Program-made: the position numbers and the translations under genes
The notes under the pieces: generated by a model
Database searches by the model: none
The model's input: only the letters and a program-made list of their open reading frames with translations
What the model was told of the DNA's origin: nothing
Part shown: positions 20,675-28,138 of the stretch, piece by piece
How positions within the stretch are numbered: position 1 is the first letter of the stretch
Layout of the letters: each line of letters starts with the position of its first letter
Assembly (NCBI RefSeq): GCF_015351025.1
Contig: NZ_JADKRV010000003.1
Span: forward strand, 124,001-188,000
Direction: 5' to 3'
Length of the DNA stretch: 64,000 bases
Source of the DNA: Curtobacterium sp. VKM Ac-1376
Lineage (GTDB): Bacteria > Actinomycetota > Actinomycetes > Actinomycetales > Microbacteriaceae

Positions 20675-21821
20675 GGCACCGCACCTGCAGTCCGGCATCG
20701 CCGAACGGCTGAAGCGCGGCGGCACCTGGACCTGGGCGTACGTGGACGCTTCAGGCGACCGCGAGGACCCGCAGCACCTCGCCGCGCTGCAGCGCCGGAA
20801 GGCCGAGGACATGCTGCGATCGGCCGGAGCCGACGCCGAGGTGATCGACACCGTGATGGCCGAGCTCGAGGAGACCCCCGGTGTCCCGGCGCCGGTCAGC
20901 CGGTACGTGCTCGTCCACGACGGCGAACTCGTGCTCAGCGAGGTCCTGCCCGGCGAGATGCACGCCCCGACCTCGGTCGGACACGACCCCGTCCCCGACC
21001 TGCTGCCGCTCCTGGCACACCGCCCGCTCGACCTGCCCTTCCTGGTGGTCGAGGTCGGCCGCGAAGGCGGCGGCTACCGTGCCTACCGCCTCGGGCACGC
21101 CGACGTGCCGGACCAGCGCGACGAGCAGCGCGTGCAGGGCCGGACCGACACGCTCCACAAGTTCCAGGGCGGCGGATGGGCGCACCTGCGCTGGCAGCAC
21201 CACACCGAGGAGATCTGGCGCGACAACCAGAACGAGGTCGCCACGGCCATCGACGAGGCCTTCCGGCGGCTCCAGCCGAAGCTCATCGTCGTCGCGGGTG
21301 ACATCCGCGCACGCGGCCTCCTGCTCGACCAGCTCTCCACCGAGTCCCGCGCCGTCGTCTCCGAGGTCCCCGTCGACACCCGGGCCTCGGACGCATCGGA
21401 GACCGCGCTCGTCGAGCACGTCGACATCGCCCTCGCACGCGTCATCGCGACCCGCAGGCACGACTTCGAGGACCTGCTCCGCACCCACGTCGGTCGGGGC
21501 GACAACCAGACGGTCGCCGGGCTCGGCTCCGTCGTGGACGCACTGCAGCAGGCGCAGGCATCGGTCGTCGCCATCGACGCCGGTGCCATCGGTGACCGGA
21601 CGTTGCTCGCGCTCGGGGCGGTCCCCTGGATCGCCACCGCACCCGAACAGGCCGCCGGGGCACCCGTCATCGGGCCGGTCCCGGCGGTGTGCGCACTGGT
21701 CCGGGCGATCGCCCTCACCGACGCGGAGCTGCTGCTCGTGAACGCCGCGTCACTGCCGAACGGGACTCCGGCGGCGGCGCTGCTGCGCTGGCCGGTGGGA
21801 CCGGCGGTGCCGGCTGCCTGA
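20655..21821 (+). CDS. baeRF2 / Vms1-ANKZF1-like release factor-type protein
   Basis: Soluble protein of 388 residues that matches the Rv2629-like actinobacterial family with the bacterial/archaeal eRF1-like (baeRF2) domain. The middle segment PKLIVVAGDIRARGLLLDQL and the late VASVVAIDAG-like part fit that fold. Relatives (Vms1/ANKZF1) release nascent chains from stalled ribosomes; the bacterial role is unproven. The segment DTLHKFQGGGWAHLRWQHHTEE is a conserved Gly/His-rich loop, perhaps comparable to the catalytic loop of eRF1. It starts inside the acidic gene and is followed by a strong hairpin. Confidence 0.75.
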   Translation: MALTQNEAPHLQSGIAERLKRGGTWTWAYVDASGDREDPQHLAALQRRKAEDMLRSAGADAEVIDTVMAELEETPGVPAPVSRYVLVHDGELVLSEVLPGEMHAPTSVGHDPVPDLLPLLAHRPLDLPFLVVEVGREGGGYRAYRLGHADVPDQRDEQRVQGRTDTLHKFQGGGWAHLRWQHHTEEIWRDNQNEVATAIDEAFRRLQPKLIVVAGDIRARGLLLDQLSTESRAVVSEVPVDTRASDASETALVEHVDIALARVIATRRHDFEDLLRTHVGRGDNQTVAGLGSVVDALQQAQASVVAIDAGAIGDRTLLALGAVPWIATAPEQAAGAPVIGPVPAVCALVRAIALTDAELLLVNAASLPNGTPAAALLRWPVGPAVPAA

Positions 21822-21836
21822 GCGGTGACAGAACGA

Positions 21837-21880
21837 CGGACGGGAGGCCCGGTGCCGGCTGGTACCGGGCCTCCCGTCCG
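21837..21880 (+). terminator. Perfect 17-bp-arm hairpin with CGGGAGG core
   Basis: Arms 21837-21853 (CGGACGGGAGGCCCGGT) and 21864-21880 are exact complements around a 10-nt loop. It lies between the release-factor-like gene and the converging TetR gene. Confidence 0.8.
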
Positions 21881-21940
21881 ACCCGGCGCGGCGGACCGAT
21901 CCCCACGGAACCCGCCGTCGCCGCTAGGGCGGTCCGTCTG

Positions 21941-22516
21941 TCACACGAGAAGGCGGGCCACCGCACCGTGCACGATCTCGCGTTGCTCGTCGACGTCGGG
22001 CACGACACCAGCGGCCCCGTCCACCCTCGGCAGCAATGACCACGCCGTCGCGATCGACAGCACGAGGACGAAGACATCGTCCAACGACCATCGGGTGGTG
22101 CCCGTGCTGAGCCGCAGGAGCTCTGCCGTCGACGCCTCGCGCACGGATGCGAGCACGGCGAACGACGCCTGCCAGTCGTGCGTGTCCTCCAATCGGGCCC
22201 AGCTCAGCAGCCGCTGGTTCGCCGGGTTGTCGACGAAGTGGTCGAACACTGCCACAGCGAAGTCGGCGACACTGTCGACCCCGCTGCCCGGCGCACTGGT
22301 CCTCGCCACCGCCGCACCGAGCTCGGAGAAGGAACGGTTCAGCACCGTGGTGAACAACGACTCCTTGTCCCCGAAGTTGGCGTAGATCCGCTCCTTGCTG
22401 CAGCCCGCCGCTGCGGCGATGCGGTCGACGCGCGCCCCGGCCAGGCCCCGTGCAGAGAACTCGTCGGTCGCGGCACCGAGGATGCGCCGTCGGGTCTCCT
22501 CTGCGTGATAGGCCAT
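21941..22516 (-). CDS. TetR family transcriptional regulator
   Basis: Repressor of 191 residues. The N-terminal TetR HTH reads RRRILGAATDEFSARGLAGARVDRIAAAAGCSKERIYANFGDKESLF (residues ~9-55, split here by function, not copied further); the rest is the variable ligand domain. It is divergent from an EmrB/QacA-type efflux gene, the usual arrangement for drug-sensing repressors. ATG 22516 is preceded by TATCTT ending 6 nt upstream (leaderless). Confidence 0.9.
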   Translation of the reverse strand: MAYHAEETRRRILGAATDEFSARGLAGARVDRIAAAAGCSKERIYANFGDKESLFTTVLNRSFSELGAAVARTSAPGSGVDSVADFAVAVFDHFVDNPANQRLLSWARLEDTHDWQASFAVLASVREASTAELLRLSTGTTRWSLDDVFVLVLSIATAWSLLPRVDGAAGVVPDVDEQREIVHGAVARLLV

Positions 22517-22522
22517 CCGCCG

Positions 22523-22560
22523 AAGATACCCCGCACCGAAACAACCAACCAGTAGGTAGG
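22523..22560. promoter_or_regulatory. TetR promoter and possible operator
   Basis: AAGATA at 22523-22528 is the minus-strand -10 TATCTT for tetR. At 22545-22560 the interrupted repeat CCAACC-AGTA-GGTAGG (5 of 6 pairs) lies in the divergent gap and is a candidate TetR operator shared with the efflux gene. Confidence 0.4.
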
Positions 22561-22693
22561 ATGGTCGGGTCCCCGTGTCGTGACAGGTGCCTCCCGTACC
22601 CGCCTCGCCTCCCGTCATCGCGGAAGTCCGGGGTGACGAGTGCGGGGCGGGTGCCCACAGCACGGCAGGACCCGCACCCGCACCAGGAGACCA

Positions 22694-24154
22694 GTGACCA
22701 CCTCAGCAACCGGATCTGTCCCGACCACCGACACCGCGCATCCCTCGTCCAGGCGCTGGTGGGTGCTCGTCATCGTCGGCCTCGCCCAGCTCGTCGTCGT
22801 GCTCGACGGCACCATCGTGAACATCGCCCTGCCGCAGGCGCAGGCCGAGCTCGGCCTCAGCGACGAGAGCCGCCAGTGGGTCGTCACCGCGTACGCTCTC
22901 GCCTTCGGAGCGCTGTTGCTGCTCGGCGGCCGCATCTCCGATTTCTGGGGCCGCAAGCGTACGTTCATCGTCGGGATGGTCGGCTTCGGTGCCGCGTCGG
23001 CACTCGGCGGCCTCGTCTCGACCGGCGAGCTGCTCGTCGTCGCCCGCGCGCTGCAGGGCGCCTTCGCCGCATTGCTCGCCCCGGCCGCGCTCGCCGTGCT
23101 GACGACCACCTTCACGCGCGGTCGCGAGCGCAACACGGCGTTCGCCGTCTTCGGCGCGATCTCGGGTGCCGGCGCCGCCGTCGGCCTCGTTCTCGGCGGC
23201 GTGCTCACCGAGTACGCCAGCTGGCGCTGGTGCCTGCTCGTCAACGTGCCCGTCGTGCTCGTGGCGATCGTTGCGGCTGTCCTCGTCGTGGGTGAGAGCA
23301 AGGCCGAGGGCGACAACCGGCTCGACATCGCCGGCACGATCGTCGTCGCACTCGGTCTCGCGTCGTTGGTCTACGGCTTCACGCAGGCCGAAGATGGCTG
23401 GGGTGACCCGGTGGTCATCGGCTTCATCGCGCTCGGCATGGGCTTGCTCGCTCTGTTCGTCCTCGTGGAGAAGCGCAGCGATCACCCCTTGCTGCCGCTC
23501 AGCGTCCTGACCAACCGGGTGCGAGGCGGGGCGTTCCTCGTGCAGCTCCTCGTCGGGAGCGTCATGATCGGCGCGCTGCTCTACCTCACGTTCCACCTGC
23601 AGATCGTGCTCGGTTTCGGCCCGCTCGAGGCGGGGATCGCCACCCTGCCGATGACCGTCGTCATCATGATCCTCGCCCCGGTGTTCACGAAGCTGCTGCC
23701 CGCCATCGGGCCCCGCGTCCTCATGATCGTCGGGCCGCTCGTCGCGGCCGTCGGCCTGTTCTGGCTGTCGCGAGTGACCACTGACGGCTCCTACGCCGTC
23801 GAAGTGCTGCCCGCCCTGATCGTCATGGGCGTGGGCCTTGCCGCGATCTTCGTGCCGATGCAGAACCTCGCACTCGCCGGCGTCGCCCCGCACGAGGCGG
23901 GCGCCGCCAGCGCCACGTCGAACGCGATGATGCAGATCGGCGGTTCGATCGGTCTCGCGGTGTACACGAACCTCTACGCCTCGGCCGCGGCAGGCAGCGC
24001 CGCCACGGGGCTCGGGGCCCTCGTCGACGGGTACTCGGCAGCGTTCGTCGGGGCCGCGATCGCAGTGCTCGTCGCCGCGCCGATCTCGTTCTTCATGATC
24101 CGCGGATCCAAGGAGGAGCTGCTCCCGTCAGGTCCGGTCGTGCACCTCGGCTGA
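22694..24154 (+). CDS. MFS drug efflux transporter, DHA2 (EmrB/QacA) family
   Basis: Membrane protein of 486 residues with about 14 hydrophobic segments. It has the DHA2 signature LDGTIVNIALPQAQ in TM1 and the MFS motif GGRISDFWGRKRTF between TM2 and TM3. Drug:H+ antiport is the family role. GTG 22694 has AGGAG at 22685-22689. It is divergent from a TetR gene that probably represses it. Confidence 0.9.
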   Translation: MTTSATGSVPTTDTAHPSSRRWWVLVIVGLAQLVVVLDGTIVNIALPQAQAELGLSDESRQWVVTAYALAFGALLLLGGRISDFWGRKRTFIVGMVGFGAASALGGLVSTGELLVVARALQGAFAALLAPAALAVLTTTFTRGRERNTAFAVFGAISGAGAAVGLVLGGVLTEYASWRWCLLVNVPVVLVAIVAAVLVVGESKAEGDNRLDIAGTIVVALGLASLVYGFTQAEDGWGDPVVIGFIALGMGLLALFVLVEKRSDHPLLPLSVLTNRVRGGAFLVQLLVGSVMIGALLYLTFHLQIVLGFGPLEAGIATLPMTVVIMILAPVFTKLLPAIGPRVLMIVGPLVAAVGLFWLSRVTTDGSYAVEVLPALIVMGVGLAAIFVPMQNLALAGVAPHEAGAASATSNAMMQIGGSIGLAVYTNLYASAAAGSAATGLGALVDGYSAAFVGAAIAVLVAAPISFFMIRGSKEELLPSGPVVHLG

Positions 24155-24172
24155 GCGTCGAACGGCACCACG

Positions 24173-24203
24173 CGTCCTCGTCATCCGGACGCAACCGAGG
24201 ACG
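24173..24203 (+). terminator. Weak hairpin between two converging MFS genes
   Basis: Arms CGTCCTCG (24173-24180) and CGAGGACG (24196-24203) with a 15-nt loop. Confidence 0.35.
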
Positions 24204-24282
24204 ACGTGTTCGGCGCGGCCCGGAACCGGAGCCTCGCAGTCCGTGGTCTGGTGCGGCGCACGGTCGCGCAGGTCGCTCCCGC

Positions 24283-25497
24283 TCAGTCGTGCGAGCGGTC
24301 GCTGCGGGGGACGAGGGGCACCGCGAGCAGCGGGAGCACCGCGACGATGCCGAACGACGCCGCGAAGCCGAGCGCACCGACCAGGGCACCCATCCCCGGA
24401 CCGACGACGCTCGCCGCGACGAACTGCCCGGTGTTCTGCGCGCCGAGCGCCCGGCCGGACCAGAACGGCCCCGCCGCCTCGGCGACCGACGTGTAGGCCA
24501 ACCCGTTGTCGGCGACCGTGACGCTCGTCGCGAGCACCAGGAACACCGCCGCTCCGGCCAGGTGCGTCGTGTCCACGAGCGCGAGCACGGCCATCACCAC
24601 CGCGGCGCTCACCGCGACGATGCGCAGCGGTCCGACGCGGGACCCGACGCGGTCACTCCAGACACCGACCAGGATCCGACCGATCGCGCCGACGAACTGT
24701 GAACCGCCCACCAGCAGGCCCGCTGCCGGGGTCGGCCAGCCCAGGCCCACGAGCCAGACCAACCCGTACGTCGACAGCGTGAACTGCGGCACGACCAGCA
24801 GCGCCGACACCGCGTGCACCCGCCACAGGAACCCGTTCGACCGGTACGGGTTGGCGGTCACCGCCGCAGCCACGGCAGCACGGGCCGGACGCGGCGGGTC
24901 CGTGATCCCGACCGTGCAGCAGACGGCGAGCACCGCGCACAGCACGATCGGCAGCACCAGTGCGGCTCGGATGCCGGACCCCTCGGCGAGCTGCGGGACG
25001 GTCACCGCTGCGAGCGTCACCCCGAGGGGCTGGGACATCTGCCGGATGCCCATCGCGAGCCCTCGGCGCTCCTTCGGGAACCAGCCCACGACGACGCGGC
25101 CGCTGGCGGCGTTCGTCGACGCGCTCGTCATGCCGGCGGCCAGGAACGCGAGGCCGAGCAGCACCGGGTCGCCCGCCGCGGCCCACGCACCGACCACCGC
25201 GAGCGTGGTGAGCACCAGCCCACCGGCGATGACCACCCGTTCCCCGAAGCGGTCGGTGATCGCTCCCCAGGCGATGAGCGTCAGGACCATGCCGAAGGTG
25301 GGGGCGGCGGCGAGCAGTCCCGCGACGGGCAGCGACGTGCCGTGTGCGTGCAGGTACGGGATGAGGAGCGCCGGCGCGGACACCACGAGCGTGCCGGCGG
25401 CCTGGGCGGCGACCCCGAGGGCGAGCATGGTCCATGCCCGGGCCCCGATCGCGGTGGTCCGCGGTGTGCGCTGCTGCGGTGCGTTCGTCGTGGACAT
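24283..25497 (-). CDS. MFS transporter (12 TM)
   Basis: Transporter of 404 residues with about 12 hydrophobic segments. The inter-TM motif WGAITDRFGERVVI fits the MFS loop 2-3. It is divergent from an FCD-type GntR gene with a double GGTATACC site between, so it probably carries the regulator's ligand, typically a small carboxylate or sugar acid for FCD regulators; this is inference. ATG 25497 is the likely start; an in-frame ATG at 25533 would overlap the operator. Confidence 0.85.
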   Translation of the reverse strand: MSTTNAPQQRTPRTTAIGARAWTMLALGVAAQAAGTLVVSAPALLIPYLHAHGTSLPVAGLLAAAPTFGMVLTLIAWGAITDRFGERVVIAGGLVLTTLAVVGAWAAAGDPVLLGLAFLAAGMTSASTNAASGRVVVGWFPKERRGLAMGIRQMSQPLGVTLAAVTVPQLAEGSGIRAALVLPIVLCAVLAVCCTVGITDPPRPARAAVAAAVTANPYRSNGFLWRVHAVSALLVVPQFTLSTYGLVWLVGLGWPTPAAGLLVGGSQFVGAIGRILVGVWSDRVGSRVGPLRIVAVSAAVVMAVLALVDTTHLAGAAVFLVLATSVTVADNGLAYTSVAEAAGPFWSGRALGAQNTGQFVAASVVGPGMGALVGALGFAASFGIVAVLPLLAVPLVPRSDRSHD

Positions 25498-25523
25498 GGC
25501 GTCGTTCCATCCTGGAAGCAATT

Positions 25524-25544
25524 GGTATACCATGACGGTATACC
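25524..25544. promoter_or_regulatory. Double GGTATACC operator
   Basis: Two palindromic octamers GGTATACC at 25524-25531 and 25537-25544 form a larger inverted repeat TGGTATACC-ATGAC-GGTATACCA. Its T-G-TATAC-A core is typical of GntR/FCD operators. It sits between the divergent MFS and GntR genes, where it could block both. Confidence 0.7.
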
Positions 25545-25577
25545 ATTCAGGACAACACGCCGCTAGGCTTGTCCGCC

Positions 25578-26279
25578 GTGACCGACACGACCGACGACGA
25601 GCCCGTGTCGCAGACGGCCCAGCTCTACGACAACCTGCGCGCAGCCATCCTGACCCTCGACATCGCACCCGGTGAGCGCATCTCGGAGCGCGGCCTCGAG
25701 GCCCGGTTCCATGCTTCGCGCACGCCCGTCCGAGCCGCACTGTCGCGGCTCGAGCGCGAGGGGCTCATCCTGCACGAGGGGCGCTCGTGGACGGTCACGC
25801 CCATCGACCTCGACGAGATCGCCTCCCTGGCCGAACTGCGCGGGATCCTCGAGCCGGCGGCCGTCCGGCTCGCGGTCGCCCGCGCCAGCGCTCAGCAGCT
25901 CGCCGAGGTCCGCGGGCACCTCGACGCGCTCCGGCCCACCCCGGACCAGCAGGCCGGCATCCGGATGGGGTCGACGTTCCACCTCGACCTCGCGGCGCTC
26001 GGCGGCAACCGGTTCATCACGGACGCCGTCGCCGACGCGCTGACGCGGTTGGAGCGCACCCGGTGGATCGAGGTCCGCACCCCCGAGGCGCGCGACGCCG
26101 CGTGGCAGGAACACAGCGCCATCCTCGACGCCGTGCGCGACGGTGATGCCGACCGCGCCGCGGAACTGGTCGCAGCGCACGTCGCCGGTACGAACGACCG
26201 ACTGCTCGGCTTCATCGCACAGGAGCGACGCCGCCTCCGCGGGGCGGGTATGGCGATCGTGGGTGCCACGGAACGCTGA
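25578..26279 (+). CDS. GntR family regulator, FCD subfamily
   Basis: Repressor of 233 residues: winged HTH in the first ~75 residues (PGERISERGLEARFHASRTPVRAALSRLE) and an all-helical FCD ligand domain with metal-site-like His residues in STFHLDLAALGGN. GTG 25578 is preceded by TAGGCT (25564-25569) with 8 nt between, consistent with a leaderless start; a TTG at 25569 is in frame but would overlap the -10 box. It is divergent from the MFS gene. Confidence 0.88.
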   Translation: MTDTTDDEPVSQTAQLYDNLRAAILTLDIAPGERISERGLEARFHASRTPVRAALSRLEREGLILHEGRSWTVTPIDLDEIASLAELRGILEPAAVRLAVARASAQQLAEVRGHLDALRPTPDQQAGIRMGSTFHLDLAALGGNRFITDAVADALTRLERTRWIEVRTPEARDAAWQEHSAILDAVRDGDADRAAELVAAHVAGTNDRLLGFIAQERRRLRGAGMAIVGATER

Positions 26280-26360
26280 CGCGCGCGCCGCTCACGAGCG
26301 CACGGAAGCATGCGGGCGTGACCGCCCGTACGGCGCGACCAGCGTGGGGACGGCGAACCG

Positions 26361-26390
26361 GGCCTCCTGGCCGTGACGTCGGGGGAGGCC
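26361..26390 (+). terminator. Short hairpin between GntR and a microprotein gene
   Basis: Arms GGCCTCC (26361-26367) and GGAGGCC (26384-26390) within a GC-rich stretch, in a convergent gap. Confidence 0.35.
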
Positions 26391-26402
26391 GGGCGCGGGC
26401 CG

Positions 26403-26552
26403 CTACGGGCGGTCTGCCGACTCCTGCGGCGCGTCGACGTCGTCGAACGTGCGGATGGAATCCGTGCGTTCGAGCAGCGCGTCGCGCACCTCGGCCTCGT
26501 CGTGGCTCGCGCGGAGGGCGAGCTTGCTCCCGGAACGTGTCGACTGTGACAT
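26403..26552 (-). CDS. 49-residue hypothetical protein
   Basis: Short hydrophilic protein beginning MSQSTRSGSKLALRAS, with a central acidic helix-like part (HDEAEVRDALLERTDSIRTF) and no cysteines or membrane segment. Support for it being real is a good Shine-Dalgarno (GGAAGGA) 7 nt before ATG 26552 and a hairpin downstream. No family recognised. Confidence 0.5.
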   Translation of the reverse strand: MSQSTRSGSKLALRASHDEAEVRDALLERTDSIRTFDDVDAPQESADRP

Positions 26553-26667
26553 GTCGTGTCCTTCCCCTGTGTGTGGGCAACCTGATCGGTGCGGGCACGC
26601 GGCCCGCTGGTGCGCTTCCTCACGGGACGTACTGAGGTCGGAACAGTGTCGCTCGCCCGGTGTCGTC

Positions 26668-26683
26668 CCGCAAGCGTTTCCGG
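26668..26683. promoter_or_regulatory. Possible LacI-type operator upstream of lacI
   Basis: CCGCAAGCGTTTCCGG is a pseudo-palindrome with central CG, 12 of 16 positions symmetric, about 97 bp before the lacI-type start. It shares AAGCG with the better operator at 28085 and may serve autoregulation. Confidence 0.3.
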
Positions 26684-26779
26684 CAGCGTGTGGAGAACTC
26701 CCGGCGGGCGGCATGCCTAGGATGGTCCGGCCGCACGGTCGAGGCGCGGCACCAGCGGACGTCGGACGGGAGGCACGGG

Positions 26780-27880
26780 TTGGCCGACCAGCGCACCGCA
26801 CCTCCCACGGTCTACGACGTCGCCGCCGCAGCCGGCGTCTCCATCGCCACCGTGTCGCGCGTGCTCCGCACGCCCGATGCCGTCCGCGAGGGCACCAGGG
26901 ACCGCGTCCAGGCGGCGATCCGGACCCTCGGCTACGTCCCCTCCGGCAACGCCCGCGCCCTCGCCGGCAAGCGCACCGGCGTCGTGGGACTGCTGCTGCC
27001 CGGCTTCGACGTGGTCCCCGACGAACGACCCGACCTCGTCACCGACGGCGGCGTCCGCGTGGTCGACGACCGGCGGCACGTGACGCAGCCGTTCTCCTCG
27101 AACCTGTACTTCGACGAGGTGCTGCGCGGCGCCGAGACCGAGGCGTGGCAGCGCGGTCTCGCGCTCATGGTCGCTGCCGGCCGGGGGTCGTCGCGCGACG
27201 TCATCGTCAACGACGTCGCCGGTCGGGTCGACGGGCTCGCCGTGCTGGCGCAGACCGTGCCGGACGACCTGCTCGAGCACGTCGCCCGACGTGTCCCGGT
27301 CGTGGTGCTCGCCGACGACCGGCGCTCCCACGGGTTCGACTCCGTCAGCGTCGACAACGCGGCCGGCATGCGGACCCTGGCGTCGCACGTGATCGGGCAG
27401 CTCGGCATCCGGTCGCTCGCGTACGTCGCGGGGCCGATCGACTCGCCGGACGACATGGAGCGCTCGGCAGGCTTCCGCGCCGCGCTGGCCGACCACGGGG
27501 TGCCGGCGTCGGCCGTCCGGGTCGTGCACGGTGACTTCGGGCGGGTGCGGGCCCGGGAGCTCGCGGGTGCGCTGCTCGCCGACGTCGTGCCGCGTGCCGT
27601 CGTCTGCTCGAACGACCAGTCCGCGCTCGGGGTGCTCGACGCTGCTGCTGCCCGGGGGCTCCGCGTGCCCGAGGACCTCGTCGTGACGGGGTTCGACGGC
27701 ATCGACGCCGGGCGGTTCTCGTCGCCCCGGCTGACCACGGTGCACCAGCCGATGGGGGCGCTCGGGCGTGCTGCCGTCCTGGCCATCGTGGACCGGCTCG
27801 AGCGCCGCGAGGGGCCGCCCCGCGCCGTGCGCCTGCCCGTCGAGGTGCTGTTGCGCGAGAGCTGCCCGCCCACGCTGTAG
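26780..27880 (+). CDS. LacI family transcriptional regulator
   Basis: Repressor of 366 residues: the HTH TVYDVAAAAGVSIATVSRVL starts at about residue 9, the hinge NARALAGKRT follows near 55, and the rest is a periplasmic-binding-like effector domain. TTG 26780 has GGGAGG at 26768-26773. The frame is open upstream, but the domain begins here. It is encoded directly before a sugar-type transporter and glycosidase operon whose promoter holds a LacI-type palindrome, so it most likely represses that operon. Confidence 0.88.
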   Translation: MADQRTAPPTVYDVAAAAGVSIATVSRVLRTPDAVREGTRDRVQAAIRTLGYVPSGNARALAGKRTGVVGLLLPGFDVVPDERPDLVTDGGVRVVDDRRHVTQPFSSNLYFDEVLRGAETEAWQRGLALMVAAGRGSSRDVIVNDVAGRVDGLAVLAQTVPDDLLEHVARRVPVVVLADDRRSHGFDSVSVDNAAGMRTLASHVIGQLGIRSLAYVAGPIDSPDDMERSAGFRAALADHGVPASAVRVVHGDFGRVRARELAGALLADVVPRAVVCSNDQSALGVLDAAAARGLRVPEDLVVTGFDGIDAGRFSSPRLTTVHQPMGALGRAAVLAIVDRLERREGPPRAVRLPVEVLLRESCPPTL

Positions 27881-27891
27881 CCGGGCGCCCG

Positions 27892-28007
27892 GCTCGCACC
27901 GTGCGAGGGGCGTGTGGTGCGAGGTTCCGTGTTCAGTGCGACCCTGGCGGCCTCGCACCACGGACGGAACCTCGCACCATGCGCGACGCCCCTCGCACCG
28001 TGCGAGC
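27892..28007. repeat. Long inverted repeat with seven GTGCGAG/CTCGCAC heptamers
   Basis: The arms around 27892-27930 and 27964-28007 are near-perfect inverted copies broken by a short insertion. Each arm contains the 15-mer CTCGCACCGTGCGAG (27893-27907, 27992-28006). The heptamer occurs seven times in either orientation (27893, 27901, 27917, 27952, 27971, 27992, 28000). It lies between lacI and the transporter operon and may terminate the former; a multi-copy protein site is the alternative. Confidence 0.6.
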
Positions 28008-28072
28008 ATGCGCACCGTGCGACGCCCCGACGCCCCCGCCCACCGTGCCGCCCCGCCAAACAACACCCGCGG

Positions 28073-28101
28073 TTGCACACCGCGATGTAAGCGCATACAT
28101 T
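28073..28101 (+). promoter_or_regulatory. Transporter operon promoter with embedded LacI operator
   Basis: -35 TTGCAC (28073-28078), 17-bp spacer, -10 TACATT (28096-28101). The palindrome-like ATGTAAGCGCATACAT (28085-28100, central GCGC) overlaps the spacer and -10, a classical site for LacI-family repression. Confidence 0.65.
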
Positions 28102-28138
28102 GAGCACGAACCGAATCGACATGGAGGTCGACCGAGCA

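Noticed and set aside
26718-26723. TAGGAT as the lacI -10 box
   Set aside because: No -35 element at acceptable spacing; the evidence is too weak for a feature.
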